Source: Scandinavium vulneris_A
GTDB taxonomy: Bacteria > Pseudomonadota > Gammaproteobacteria > Enterobacterales > Enterobacteriaceae
NCBI GenBank assembly: GCA_046518185.1
Contig: JBKGRZ010000001.1
Coordinates: 310,001-374,000, forward strand
Length of the DNA stretch: 64,000 bases
Reading direction: 5' to 3'
Shown: one piece after another, positions 24,976 to 34,247 of the stretch
How the letters are laid out: the number at the start of each line of letters is the position of its first letter
How positions within the stretch are numbered: the first letter of the stretch is position 1
Notes under the pieces: model-generated
Told to the model about the DNA's origin: nothing
Databases searched by the model: none
What the model saw: the letters and a program-made list of their open reading frames with translations, nothing else
Made by a program: the position numbers and the translations under genes

Positions 24976-25243
24976 AATTTAACCCTCAGAAGTAGGCGAT
25001 GAACAATTAACGATACGGATAAAAATACGCCTCCAATGCGTGTTCAGTACAATCAAAAAACAACACAACTCAATTTATCTAAAATTGAGGAAATAAGAGG
25101 GAAATGACGAAAGATGATTGACTGTGATGTTATGGCCGCAATAAACAGTCTTGCTGTTGGTTTTATGGGGTTTTGGAATAATGAGGTGTAAGTCCGTACG
25201 GATTGACTAACCTATACAGATGCATCTGGCGGAGTATCGCTCC

Positions 25244-26770
25244 ATGAATGCCTCTTTGTCGCAACGCCTTATCAACACGCTCATTATTGGGCCAATCGTC
25301 TCTCTTTTGCTATGCGCAGCCTACGCCGCGCCGACCAAAGCACCACCAGCGAATGCGCTGGCGGTTAATCTGGAGGATATCCAGCAACCCTGGGTTGGGG
25401 ATTTGCCGGGCATGTATGACCGACGGGTGATCCGCGTATTAACAACCTACAGCAAAACGTTCTTCTTCATCGATAAAGGGACACAGCGCGGGCTGACGCA
25501 TGATCTGTTTATGGAGTTTGAGCGCGACCTGAACAAGAAACTAATGACGCAGGAAAAGCTCACGCACCGGCATCTTAGGGTGCGAGTCCTGTTCGTGCCT
25601 GTCACGCGAGGACAACTCTTTACTGCCCTGAACGAGGGAAAGGGCGATATCATCGCGGCCAACCTGACCATTACCCCGGCGCGTCAAAAACGCGTGGCCT
25701 TCAGTGATTCGCTTTACCCTAACGCGCAGGAGTTGTTACTCACCGGACCTTTCTCACCGAAAGTTGAAAACCTGGAGCAACTCTCTGGCAAAACGGTCTT
25801 TGTCCGCTATTCCTCGAGCTATTACGAAAGTCTGGTGGCATTGAATGCGCGATTTGCAAAAGAGTCACGGCTACCGGTGACCCTGGAACCAGCACCTGAA
25901 GCGCTGGAGGATGAAGATCTGATTGAAATGCTTAACGCCGGGCTGGTCCCGATGATCGTTGTTGACAGGCACAAGGCACTCTTCTGGAAGCAGGTGTTTC
26001 CTAAAATTCAGGTTCATGAAGACATTGTGCTGCGAGATCACGCCGATATCGCCTGGGCGGTGCGCAAAGACAGTCCGCAACTCCTCGCCTTGCTGAATGG
26101 CTTTGTGAAGCAGAATAAACTCGGCAGCACCCTCGGGAATACGCTGTTAGTACGTTATCTGAAGAGTGCCAAATACGTTAAAGATGCCACCTCCGTGCAA
26201 GGGCGGAGAAAATTCTTATCGATGGTGGAAGTGTTCAGAAAATATGGCAAGCGCTACAACGTCGACTGGCTGTTGATGGTGGCGCAGGGCTATCAGGAGT
26301 CACGCCTGAATCAGTCGGTAAGAAGTCCGGTCGGGGCGATTGGGGTGATGCAGGTGATGCCGAAAACAGGCAAAGAGCTCAACGTGGGTGATATTCGTCA
26401 GCTGGAACCGAACATTAATGCCGGGGTGAAATACATGCGCTGGATGATTGACCAGTATTATGGCGATGAGCCCATGACCCCTCTGGATAAGGCACTCTTT
26501 TCATTTGCCTCCTATAATGCCGGGCCCGCAAGGATTGCGCGCCTTAGAGCGGAAACTAAAAAGCGCGGCTTCGATCCTAACGTATGGTTTGGCAACGTAG
26601 AAAACCTGGCCGCCGAAAAAATCGGCGCCGAAACGGTGACCTACGTGAGCAACATTTATAAATACTACATCGCCTATCGACTGGTGATGGATGAGATCGA
26701 ACGAAAACAAAAAGCCGTTAAATTGGCAGGAGCACAAACGCAACCCCAACCAGAATCGGTTAAGCCATAG
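25244..26770 (+). CDS. MltF-type membrane-bound lytic transglycosylase
   Basis: I prefer the ATG at 25244, giving signal peptide MNASLSQRLINTLIIGPIVS... and 508 residues; an ATG at 25220 has no ribosome site. Residues about 45-290 are a solute-binding-protein type 3 domain (KGDIIAANLTITPARQKRVAFS). The C-terminal half is an SLT domain with catalytic Glu in AQGYQESRLNQSVRSPVGAIGVMQ and the AGPARI segment. That is the MltF layout: a sensor domain regulating peptidoglycan cleavage. It differs from core mltF by location and by its proline-rich tail, so it is an extra paralogue. Confidence 0.82.
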   Translation: MNASLSQRLINTLIIGPIVSLLLCAAYAAPTKAPPANALAVNLEDIQQPWVGDLPGMYDRRVIRVLTTYSKTFFFIDKGTQRGLTHDLFMEFERDLNKKLMTQEKLTHRHLRVRVLFVPVTRGQLFTALNEGKGDIIAANLTITPARQKRVAFSDSLYPNAQELLLTGPFSPKVENLEQLSGKTVFVRYSSSYYESLVALNARFAKESRLPVTLEPAPEALEDEDLIEMLNAGLVPMIVVDRHKALFWKQVFPKIQVHEDIVLRDHADIAWAVRKDSPQLLALLNGFVKQNKLGSTLGNTLLVRYLKSAKYVKDATSVQGRRKFLSMVEVFRKYGKRYNVDWLLMVAQGYQESRLNQSVRSPVGAIGVMQVMPKTGKELNVGDIRQLEPNINAGVKYMRWMIDQYYGDEPMTPLDKALFSFASYNAGPARIARLRAETKKRGFDPNVWFGNVENLAAEKIGAETVTYVSNIYKYYIAYRLVMDEIERKQKAVKLAGAQTQPQPESVKP

Positions 26771-27008
26771 CCAGAGAATTTAAGTCCTTGGCCCAAGAAT
26801 CAATCTGGGATCGATAGATATACGCTGCCACACGGGTGCTATAGATGTCATCAGTATATTTTATCCAGCCGAGGCAGGGGTATTCTGCCGGAGCGCTTTC
26901 TATTAAGAGTGAATGGATGTCGTCTTCCGTTAGCAGATCCATCGACGAAAACGCCTCTAAAATCCAGGATTCAAATTGTGTACGGTCCTGTAGTAAAACG
27001 GTCTTCAT
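26760..27008 (-). CDS. Small hypothetical protein (82 aa)
   Basis: The ATG at 27006-27008 has AGGTGA 7 nt upstream. The 82-residue acidic protein has no signal peptide or membrane helix (MKTVLLQDRTQFESWILEAF at the start). Its 3' end overlaps the convergent transglycosylase gene by 11 nt. I recognise no family. A role with its neighbours is possible but unsupported. Confidence 0.6.
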   Translation of the reverse strand: MKTVLLQDRTQFESWILEAFSSMDLLTEDDIHSLLIESAPAEYPCLGWIKYTDDIYSTRVAAYIYRSQIDSWAKDLNSLAMA

Positions 27009-27740
27009 TTGTTCACCTAATAATTAACAACACGTAAAGGCTTCGTGAATGCTCAGCCGGGCGCATCTTAAGGCAGAGTGGATATGATGCTTTAATGATC
27101 ATTTGTAACAAAGTTGCAAATAGTTATATTATTCCATGAAAGCAATGGGTTGTTTTAATGTTTACAGCCTATAAATAACTATAGTTACTATTTATAGGCT
27201 AGTTATTTTTTGTGTCATTCTGTTCATATAACTGAGTAAAGATCACTTCTCTTGATTACTCCATTCACATGCCATTTGAAATGTTATTGCGCCAATGACT
27301 TTATGTTTATTTTAAAATAAATATCGTGTTGCAATAACCCTTTATTTATACAACAAACCTGCCAGGTGGTTATATTACAACTGATTACACATGTATTTTC
27401 GTAAAAGGAATGGGAATTAGCGATATTATATTCTGAAAAATTACGCTGCCAGCGGATTTAAATTCTGAGCCACAATCAAATCCTTGTTGTATCAGATTGT
27501 TTTATAACTCTTTTTAGGTCTGGTGGTAAATGCTGTCCAGGGTCCCTGAGCTATCTTTGCAAGGGTGTTAGCTTGTTCTATCATAGACATAGTGGAATCT
27601 TCTCAGTCTCAACAGGTTTCATTCTTGTTATTGAAACAATGCTTAACTTCACTTTATGTCATGCCTGTTATTAGCTGGCCTGTGTTATTCGCACAGGTCC
27701 AGATAGCGACGTAGACACTATCAATTGGAATAACCTCATC
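27009..27740. other. Long AT-rich intergenic region without a gene
   Basis: These 732 nt contain no convincing reading frame. They hold a hairpin with a T tract at 27166-27208 and a small hairpin at 27679-27697 (CCTGTG/CACAGG) just upstream of the next operon. Composition is strongly A/T-rich, as in promoter-rich or horizontally gained DNA bound by H-NS. A small RNA or a silenced promoter region is possible. Confidence 0.6.
27166..27208 (+). terminator. AT-rich hairpin with T tract
   Basis: AGCCTATAAATA (27166-27177) and TATTTATAGGCT (27189-27200) are perfect 12-nt arms with an 11-nt loop, followed after 4 nt by TTATTTTTTG. No + strand gene precedes it, so it may end a small RNA or simply be an operator-like dyad. 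Confidence 0.45.
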
Positions 27741-28853
27741 ATGGAAAATAACGAACTATCCACCGTCGTAGAGAAAAGACTGGTTGCCAGATTTCTGGAT
27801 ATGTTCATCAAGCTCTGTCTTATTCTCGGACTAGGCTCTTTTTGCTTTACCATCATTTCGCCTTTCTTAAATATGCTGCTGTGGGCAGTAATTTTGGCGG
27901 TCACGCTGTATCCGCTGCATCAACGTTTTGTGGCCCGTATGGGGGGCAAACAGGGGTTAGCGGCGACGGTTCTGGTGTTGTTGGGCATTCTGCTCATTGT
28001 GGCACCGACCGTGGCGATGCTGACATCGCTGGGTGATAGCGTCAGTGGCCTGATCGTTAATGTCAGTCATCATAATCTGGTGGTCCCGGCACCGCCGGAA
28101 GGCATTGCCTCTATTCCATTAGTCGGTAAAAAGCTGTACGCGGTCTGGCATCAGGCCTCGGTCGATTTACCCGGCCTGATTCAAAGTTATCGCCCACAAC
28201 TTGGGGCGATCACCAAAACCGTGGTTGCGGTGATGGCCAGTATGGGCGGCGGGTTAATTGGCTTCGTATTTTCCTTTATCGTGGCCGGGATCGTAATGGC
28301 CTGGGGCGGGCCGGGTGCTCGCAGTGCCGAACGCATCGCGGTGCGTATTACCGATGAACGCCGGGGCGTGAATTTGACCAAACTGTGTACCAGCACTATT
28401 CGTGCGGTGGCGATGGGGGTCATCGGGGTGGCCTTTATTCAGGCATTGTTGGCGGGGGTTGTGATGGCGATTGCGGGCATTCCGGCAGTCGGCATCTTCT
28501 TTGTCCTGGCGCTGATCCTCGGTATCGCGCAGGTACCGGTCCTGCTTGTCACGGCTCCAGCTATCGTCATCATGTGGATGACGGGCGACCACGGTATGGT
28601 TATGAATATCGTGTTCACCGTGTTGCTGGTTGTGGCCGGTATGGTCGATAACGTGCTTAAGCCGCTGCTGTTGGGACGCGGGGTCGATGCGCCTATGCCA
28701 GTGGTCCTGATCGGCGCGCTCGGCGGCATGGCGGCCAGCGGTATCCTCGGGATGTTCGTCGGGGCGACGTTGCTCTCCATCGGTTATCGCATCTTTATGG
28801 CCTGGGTTGATCAAGGCCCAGATGGCCTGGCGGCAAGCGAAAATGCTCAATGA
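27741..28853 (+). CDS. AI-2E family permease (YdiK-like)
   Basis: The 370-residue membrane protein has about eight hydrophobic segments in the order typical of the AI-2E/UPF0118 family (GLGSFCFTIISPFLNMLLWA near 40, GMVDNVLKPLLLGRGVDAP near 295). The last motif, DNxxKPxxxG, is the family hallmark. The family includes TqsA and YdiK and is known for export of small molecules or ions, with the substrate often unclear. Its end overlaps the next gene by 11 nt, so it is the first of a coupled five-gene operon. Confidence 0.85.
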   Translation: MENNELSTVVEKRLVARFLDMFIKLCLILGLGSFCFTIISPFLNMLLWAVILAVTLYPLHQRFVARMGGKQGLAATVLVLLGILLIVAPTVAMLTSLGDSVSGLIVNVSHHNLVVPAPPEGIASIPLVGKKLYAVWHQASVDLPGLIQSYRPQLGAITKTVVAVMASMGGGLIGFVFSFIVAGIVMAWGGPGARSAERIAVRITDERRGVNLTKLCTSTIRAVAMGVIGVAFIQALLAGVVMAIAGIPAVGIFFVLALILGIAQVPVLLVTAPAIVIMWMTGDHGMVMNIVFTVLLVVAGMVDNVLKPLLLGRGVDAPMPVVLIGALGGMAASGILGMFVGATLLSIGYRIFMAWVDQGPDGLAASENAQ

Positions 28854-30366
28854 CGACCACTTTGGGCGCTTCCTGATAACAGGGGGCGCCTGCCTGGTGC
28901 TGACGGCCTGCACAACACTTGGACCGGACTACAAAACGCCGCAGGTCCCGGAGATGAATCAGTGGCAGCCGACGACCAAAAGCAGTGCCTCTACCCCGAC
29001 GCTGCAAAATTATGACCAGTGGTGGACCCAACTCAACGATCCGACGCTGACCATGCTTATCAATGAAGCGCTGCGTAAAAACCCGGATGTGAAGATTGCT
29101 GGACTGCGCATTCTGGAATCACGTGCTCAATTGGGCATTGCTGAAAGTTTACTCGGTCCGCAGGCCACTATCGGCAGCGGGGAAGTCATCACCGGCGGCC
29201 AGCAGCGGAATAATCGCTATATTTCGAGCACCAACTATGGCGCAGGATTCAATCTCGGTTGGGAGCTCGATTTTTGGGGCAAATTTCAACGCGGCGTGGA
29301 GTCTGCCGATGCGAGTTACTTCGCGACACTCGCCCAGTATGACGATATTCAGGTGTTGATGGCCGCCCAGGTTGCACAGCTCTATGTCAATATCCGCACC
29401 CTGGAAGCGCGGTTACAAATCACCCGCAGCAACGCCAAAATTCAGCGACGTAGCCTCGAAATCACCGAGAAACTGTTCCTCAGCGGCAACAGCGCGGAGC
29501 TTGATGTCCAGCAGGCGAAAACGCAATACCTGTCGACGCTCTCCAGCATTCCACAGCTGGAAACCAGCCTGAATCAAAGTCAGAACGCGCTTAGCGTGTT
29601 GCTGGCGCGTAAACCCGGCCCGCTGCCAGAGATGACGAGCAACACCGGCGTTATCCCGCAAGGTACGCTGGCGATGGTGTCTGAAGTCCCTGCGGATTTG
29701 CTACGCCGTCGGCCTGATATACGGATGGCCGAGCGGCAGCTGGCGGCGCAATCAGCGCTGATCGGCGTCGCTGAAAGCGAACTGTATCCCTCGATTTCAC
29801 TGATTGGCAGCGTGGGAATTAGCGCTCGAAATGGCGGGAGTAGCAGCCTGTCGTGGGCAGCAGGCCCGACCTTCAGTTGGAATTTACTGGATCAAGGGCG
29901 TCTGGGTAATCAGGTGCTGGTTCAGGATGCGCGTTTTTTGCAACTGCATGAACGCTACCGGGATGCCGTGTTCCAGGCCGCACGCGAAGTGGACGATGCT
30001 GCGGTTGCCTATGCCAATGACAAAGACGAAATCGCGCTCCTGACTCAAACAGGTGACGCGGCGAATCGTTCGCTGGCGATTGCCAATACGCAGTATCGCG
30101 AAGGGATGGCCGATTTCCAGCGGGTGCTGGATTCACAACGTGCCTTATTTAATCAGCAGGAGCGGCTGGTCAACAGTCGTGGTGCCCAAATGCGCGACCT
30201 GATAACGCTGTATAAAGCGCTCGGAGGCGGGTGGGAAAAAGGACGGGAACGACCGTTGGTTGACCCACAAACTGACGCGCATTTGCGCGAACGGGACAAC
30301 TGGAAGCCTCTGCTTGATACCCCATTACCTGCCGCCACCCATCATAAAGAAGGGACCCAGCCATGA
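28843..30366 (+). CDS. Outer-membrane efflux lipoprotein (NodT/TolC-like factor)
   Basis: Starting at the ATG at 28843 gives signal peptide MLNDDHFGRFLITGGACLVL ending in the lipobox LTAC. An upstream in-frame ATG at 28807 would push this inward. The protein has about 507 residues. It has the two OEP repeats of outer-membrane factors, including GLRILESRAQLGIAESLLGP, WELDFWGKFQRGVESA and VPADLLRRRPDIRMAERQLAAQ. Such lipoproteins form the outer-membrane channel of tripartite pumps. It overlaps both neighbours, so it works with the HlyD adaptor downstream. Confidence 0.88.
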   Translation: MLNDDHFGRFLITGGACLVLTACTTLGPDYKTPQVPEMNQWQPTTKSSASTPTLQNYDQWWTQLNDPTLTMLINEALRKNPDVKIAGLRILESRAQLGIAESLLGPQATIGSGEVITGGQQRNNRYISSTNYGAGFNLGWELDFWGKFQRGVESADASYFATLAQYDDIQVLMAAQVAQLYVNIRTLEARLQITRSNAKIQRRSLEITEKLFLSGNSAELDVQQAKTQYLSTLSSIPQLETSLNQSQNALSVLLARKPGPLPEMTSNTGVIPQGTLAMVSEVPADLLRRRPDIRMAERQLAAQSALIGVAESELYPSISLIGSVGISARNGGSSSLSWAAGPTFSWNLLDQGRLGNQVLVQDARFLQLHERYRDAVFQAAREVDDAAVAYANDKDEIALLTQTGDAANRSLAIANTQYREGMADFQRVLDSQRALFNQQERLVNSRGAQMRDLITLYKALGGGWEKGRERPLVDPQTDAHLRERDNWKPLLDTPLPAATHHKEGTQP

Positions 30367-31457
30367 CCGAATCCTCATCCCCGGCGGGGCAAGCCAGTCG
30401 TCGCGGAGTGTTGAGTCTTCTCGCCGTAATAGTGGTGCTGCTCTGTTGGTATCTCGCTGCCGACAGGTTGACGCCTTATACCTCTCAGGCTCGAGTCCAG
30501 GCGTTTGTGATCCCCATTTCTGCCGAAGTGGCAGGGCAAATCCAGAAAGTGTACGTCAAGGATAACCAGCGGGTTAAGCCCGGCGATCGCTTATTCGAAC
30601 TGGATCCTGAACCGTATGATATTGCATTGGCCAAAGCGCGGTCGGACTACGACACGGTGCTCAGTTCAGTCAACGCCAACAATGAAACTATTGCCGCAGC
30701 CAAAGCCGGTTTAGACGCCGCGACTGCGGCTTACCAGAATGCCGCCAAGGATGCCGACCGCCAGGAGCGGCTGTATCGGGAAGATCCCGGTACGATTTCG
30801 GTGCGTCGTCTTGAAGTGGCGCAGGCCACGCGTGAAACCGCCCGCAGCCAGATGACGGCCGCCGCCGCCGATCTGCGCCGTGCCACCGCGGCCAACGGCG
30901 TTGCCGGGGATAATAACTCGCAGCTTCTGAGCGCGCGTTCGGCGGTACACAAAGCCGAACTGGATCGCAAAAACACGCTGATCGTCGCGACCACTCGCGG
31001 CCTGGTGACGGATTTGCAGACTGATATCGGTCAGTTTCTCGGGGCCGGAGCGCCGGTGATGACGCTGGTGTCGATCAACGACGTCTGGATTAGCGCCGAT
31101 ATGACAGAAAACAATATCGGTAATATTAAGCCGGGCGATGAAGTCGCTATTCTGCTCGATAGTCAGCCCGGTCATATTTTTAAAGGGCAGGTGAGCAGTA
31201 TCGGGTACGGCGTGAGTGCCTCGTCAAACCCGCCTGCGGGGAGCTTGCCGACCATCGACAACAATCGTGACTGGCTGCGTCAGGCGCAGCGCTTCCCGGT
31301 CAAAGTGACATTCTCAAAAGAGGATGCCCCCCCGGTTGAAAGCCTGCGGGTCGGCGGGCAGGCGGATGTGCTGGTCTACGCCAATGGCAGCGGCCTGATG
31401 AGCGTCCTGGGCAGCATCTATATTCGCCTGATGAGCGGGTTCTCGTATCTCTATTAA
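30363..31457 (+). CDS. HlyD/EmrA-type periplasmic adaptor
   Basis: The 364-residue protein has a short cytoplasmic start, one membrane helix (about 20-38, LLAVIVVLLCWYLAA), a lipoyl-like half (IPISAEVAGQIQKVYVKDNQRVKPGD), coiled-coil region (about 95-170), and beta-barrel part. The ATGA overlap with the outer-membrane factor indicates coupling. It should bridge the inner-membrane permease (the next gene) to the outer-membrane lipoprotein. Confidence 0.9.
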   Translation: MTESSSPAGQASRRGVLSLLAVIVVLLCWYLAADRLTPYTSQARVQAFVIPISAEVAGQIQKVYVKDNQRVKPGDRLFELDPEPYDIALAKARSDYDTVLSSVNANNETIAAAKAGLDAATAAYQNAAKDADRQERLYREDPGTISVRRLEVAQATRETARSQMTAAAADLRRATAANGVAGDNNSQLLSARSAVHKAELDRKNTLIVATTRGLVTDLQTDIGQFLGAGAPVMTLVSINDVWISADMTENNIGNIKPGDEVAILLDSQPGHIFKGQVSSIGYGVSASSNPPAGSLPTIDNNRDWLRQAQRFPVKVTFSKEDAPPVESLRVGGQADVLVYANGSGLMSVLGSIYIRLMSGFSYLY

Positions 31458-31468
31458 GGTGGCGTGCT

Positions 31469-32491
31469 ATGCATAACGGCGATCGTGCCGTCCTGAGGAT
31501 CAGCTGCGGAACCGCCGTTGCGGCGCTGGTCTGCTATAGCCTCGCGCTGCCGATGCCGCATCTGGGCTGCATCATGGCATGGATTGTGCTGTGTCAGGGC
31601 AAGCCGCTGCCAATCAAAAAAGGGATCGTCGTCGGCATTCTGCTGATGACCACCCTGGCCGGTGGTGTATTGATGGTGCCAATGCTGACGCATTTTCCGC
31701 TGGCAGCGCTGCTGTTCACGGCGCTACTGCTGTATCTGTTGATGCTGATGGGGCTGGCGGGAAAGGGAACCCAGGCAATGCTGCTGACGGTGGCGGTAAC
31801 GATCATTCCCATTGCCGGGTTGATTGAACAATCCCTCGCCGTCGGCATTGCCCAGATGATGGGTCTCGGGATCATTATCGGCACGGTGGTTAACCGCCTG
31901 GCGTTGGCGCTGTTTCCTCCACAGACCCCACCCGCGGGGGCTGCAAAAGTGCCTTTGATGCCGGAATCGCCCCATCAACTGGCCCTACGAGCGGTGCTGA
32001 TTGTGCTCCCGGTGTGGCTGCTGGCGTTGAGCAATCCAGCGTTTTATATCCCGGCAGTAATGAAAACCGTGATGCTGGCACAGCAGACCAATACCCTGGC
32101 GGCGAAACAGGTCGGTCAGGAACTGGTGCTGTCAACGCTGATGGGCGCAGTGCTGGCGGTCGGGCTGTGGTTTGGGCTGAGCCTCTGGCCGTCATTGCTG
32201 ATGCTTGTCCTGTGGCTGGCGCTGGTCAGCCTGTGGACCGCGCGTCGCCTGGTGCGACTGGTCGCTACCCGGTTCACGCCCTCATTTTGGAGCAACGCCT
32301 GGGTAACGGGGCTGATCCTGCTGGGACCGGCTATTCAGGATAGCGCCGCCGGGAAAGACGTCTGGTTGGCGTCGGCGATGCGCTGCTCTTTATTTATTAT
32401 GGTTGCCCTGTATGGCTGGGCATGTGTTGTGTTTGTAGAGCGCTGGCATCCGAGCGGACGCCCCGCGGCAGAAGCGGTTGCAGGAGAGTAA
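31469..32491 (+). CDS. DUF2955/FUSC-type inner-membrane permease
   Basis: The 340-residue protein has about ten hydrophobic segments in two blocks (about 10-150 and 180-330) and matches the DUF2955 layout, related to FUSC/AaeB-like aromatic-acid exporters. It lies 11 nt after the HlyD gene and just before the channel gene. With the neighbouring adaptor and outer-membrane factor it forms a plausible tripartite pump, perhaps for aromatic acids or other small hydrophobic molecules. That substrate is inferred from aaeAB-type relatives. Confidence 0.75.
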   Translation: MHNGDRAVLRISCGTAVAALVCYSLALPMPHLGCIMAWIVLCQGKPLPIKKGIVVGILLMTTLAGGVLMVPMLTHFPLAALLFTALLLYLLMLMGLAGKGTQAMLLTVAVTIIPIAGLIEQSLAVGIAQMMGLGIIIGTVVNRLALALFPPQTPPAGAAKVPLMPESPHQLALRAVLIVLPVWLLALSNPAFYIPAVMKTVMLAQQTNTLAAKQVGQELVLSTLMGAVLAVGLWFGLSLWPSLLMLVLWLALVSLWTARRLVRLVATRFTPSFWSNAWVTGLILLGPAIQDSAAGKDVWLASAMRCSLFIMVALYGWACVVFVERWHPSGRPAAEAVAGE

Positions 32492-32492
32492 T

Positions 32493-32918
32493 ATGTTGTT
32501 AGTTTTAGTGACGGGGATGCCGGTCATCCTGCTGAATATGCTGTTGCAGTCATGGGTGGCGGTGTGCTGTATCCGTTTTTACACCAAACGCTTTCATTAT
32601 AAAGAAGGGGTGGTCGCCGGGGCGCTGGCGCTATTTGGCATCATCTTAATTGTGCTGATGGGTAATCTGCTGCAAATCATGCTGTGGGGGATCCTGTTCC
32701 TGTTGTTGGGTGAATTTTCAACGCTACACGAGGCGGTTTACCACTCGGGGGTAAACTTTGCCACCCTCGGCTATGGCGATATCGTCATGAGCGCGAAATG
32801 GAAACTGCTTGGCCCGCTGGAAGCGGTGAACGGTGCGTTGATGATAGGTCTGTCGGGAGCCAGCATGTTGGCCGTGTTGCAGCATCATATTCGCAAGCAG
32901 GTTGGCGATTTTAAATGA
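32493..32918 (+). CDS. Two-helix potassium channel-like protein
   Basis: The ATG at 32493 has AGGAG 7 nt before it; an in-frame start at 32478 would overlap the previous gene. The 141-residue protein has hydrophobic helices near 5-25 and 45-70, a pore loop with filter ATLGYGDIVM (the TxGYGD K+ signature) and a last helix. This is a minimal tetrameric ion-channel subunit (PF07885 type) with no regulatory domain. Placing a K+-type channel at the end of an efflux operon is unusual. Confidence 0.78.
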   Translation: MLLVLVTGMPVILLNMLLQSWVAVCCIRFYTKRFHYKEGVVAGALALFGIILIVLMGNLLQIMLWGILFLLLGEFSTLHEAVYHSGVNFATLGYGDIVMSAKWKLLGPLEAVNGALMIGLSGASMLAVLQHHIRKQVGDFK

Positions 32919-32920
32919 TC

Positions 32921-32953
32921 CCCCCGAGTCCGGGAGGCAGCCGGATTCGGGGG
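32921..32953. terminator. Bidirectional terminator hairpin
   Basis: Arms CCCCCGAGTCCGG (32921-32933) and CCGGATTCGGGGG (32941-32953) pair over 13 positions with one wobble and a 7-nt loop. It separates the efflux operon (+) from the GH5 gene (-), which ends at 32967. Confidence 0.75.
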
Positions 32954-32966
32954 CTTACATCGCGGA

Positions 32967-34169
32967 TTACTTTTTGCTTAGCCTCTGCCGGATCGGTTCA
33001 AACTCCGGGGTCGCATGGCGCGGTAGGGTGTCGGGTTGATTGGCATCCACCGCCTGCCAGTAGGACCACGGCACTTTATCTTTACCTAACTCGTAATCCA
33101 TCCCATCCCAGCTGTCCTCGCGAAAGCTGTAAAAGGCCCAGTGCGCCGGGGTCTTATCCAGTATGGTTAAGACATCCTGCAAATATTGCCGACAGCCGGG
33201 CAGGGTGCGAATGCAGCCAAATTCCCCGGCGACGACACGGTTAGCCGGGATCTGATGTTTCTTCGCCCAGTCAAAAGGCTGTTGTAAATAGGCCGCCACC
33301 CGCTGCGCGTTCCACATCTCGGCCCTCTGACCAAAGGGAGCAACGCCGGGATACTGATAACGTTTCTGACGCTGTTGATTCACGCCCCCCATCACTTCGT
33401 AAGGCTCGTACATATGAAAACTGTACAGCACGCGCGTGTCTTCCAGTTTGGCAGGCCAGTAGTTGAAACCGTCAGCGGCCCCGTACCAACCCCCATCGAC
33501 CATAATCGGCGTGAGCGGGTCGACCTCACGAATCGCCTGAATCACGGTCTGGTAAAACGCAGGCAGGTCCCGGGCGGTGCCTTGATGATGTTGATACCAG
33601 TTCACCATTTCTGCCGGGCTGCTGTGCTCTGCCAGCTCGGCCATTTTTTCCGGGGCGGGTTCATTAACGATGTTATAGGCGGCCACGCCCGGGACATCCT
33701 TCAGGGCCGCCGCCAGGTCTCGCCAGAATTGTGCGCTCTGCTGCCAGTAAGTTTTGTCCTGCCAGAGTCGATCATCAAACTGGCCGTGATTGTTCTGCGA
33801 CCAGCGCATACCGGGCAACGACAGCGGCGCGATGACCACTTTCAGGCCCGCCTGCTGGGCGCGTTTTAGCGCGGCTTTCAGCGTGGCCAGATCCTCGGGC
33901 ACCAGCCCCTGATAATGGTCGGCGCTGCCGAGCAAAAAGTCCCGTTGTTTGGGCTGCCATTTGTCGTAACTCAGCCGTACCCAGCTCGCACCGTAGTCAT
34001 GCAGGGCGGTAAAATAGGCGCTGCTCGGCGGCAGGCGGTTGAAGCTGTTGCCGCCATATTGCGGGGTATCCCAGAAGGTGATTTCATCGCTGGCCAGCGA
34101 CGGGGTGGACAGCGTCGCCAGAATCATTGCGGCGAGGTTCAGTTTTAGCGTTAGGGTTTTCAGGCTCAT
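32967..34169 (-). CDS. Secreted glycoside hydrolase family 5 protein
   Basis: The 400-residue protein has a signal peptide (MSLKTLTLKLNLAAMILATL...PSLA, about 1-26). The catalytic GH5 signatures are AYNIVNEPAPEK (acid/base Glu, about 168) and VVAGEFGCIRTL (nucleophile Glu, about 317); the catalytic domain fills the rest. GH5 enzymes cut beta-1,4-glucans and related polymers. It is the last gene of an operon with a sensor kinase, regulator and DUF2861 protein, 78 nt after the latter. Cellulose of the biofilm matrix is one possible substrate; this is a guess. Confidence 0.87.
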   Translation of the reverse strand: MSLKTLTLKLNLAAMILATLSTPSLASDEITFWDTPQYGGNSFNRLPPSSAYFTALHDYGASWVRLSYDKWQPKQRDFLLGSADHYQGLVPEDLATLKAALKRAQQAGLKVVIAPLSLPGMRWSQNNHGQFDDRLWQDKTYWQQSAQFWRDLAAALKDVPGVAAYNIVNEPAPEKMAELAEHSSPAEMVNWYQHHQGTARDLPAFYQTVIQAIREVDPLTPIMVDGGWYGAADGFNYWPAKLEDTRVLYSFHMYEPYEVMGGVNQQRQKRYQYPGVAPFGQRAEMWNAQRVAAYLQQPFDWAKKHQIPANRVVAGEFGCIRTLPGCRQYLQDVLTILDKTPAHWAFYSFREDSWDGMDYELGKDKVPWSYWQAVDANQPDTLPRHATPEFEPIRQRLSKK

Positions 34170-34247
34170 AGCAGGTTCTCAGAGATGACGATGAGCGCGC
34201 AGTATCCCCGGTTGTGGCAAGGCGATTGTCAGAGCAATGTCAGGATC

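Noticed and set aside
25114..25191. 25-codon frame (MIDCDVMAAINSLAVG...) ahead of the lytic transglycosylase
   Set aside because: The ribosome site is weak and nothing supports it beyond being open.
24610..27008. Holin-like, transglycosylase and small gene as a prophage remnant
   Set aside because: No integrase, structural or replication genes and no attachment repeats are visible; the enzyme is a host MltF type with its own signal.
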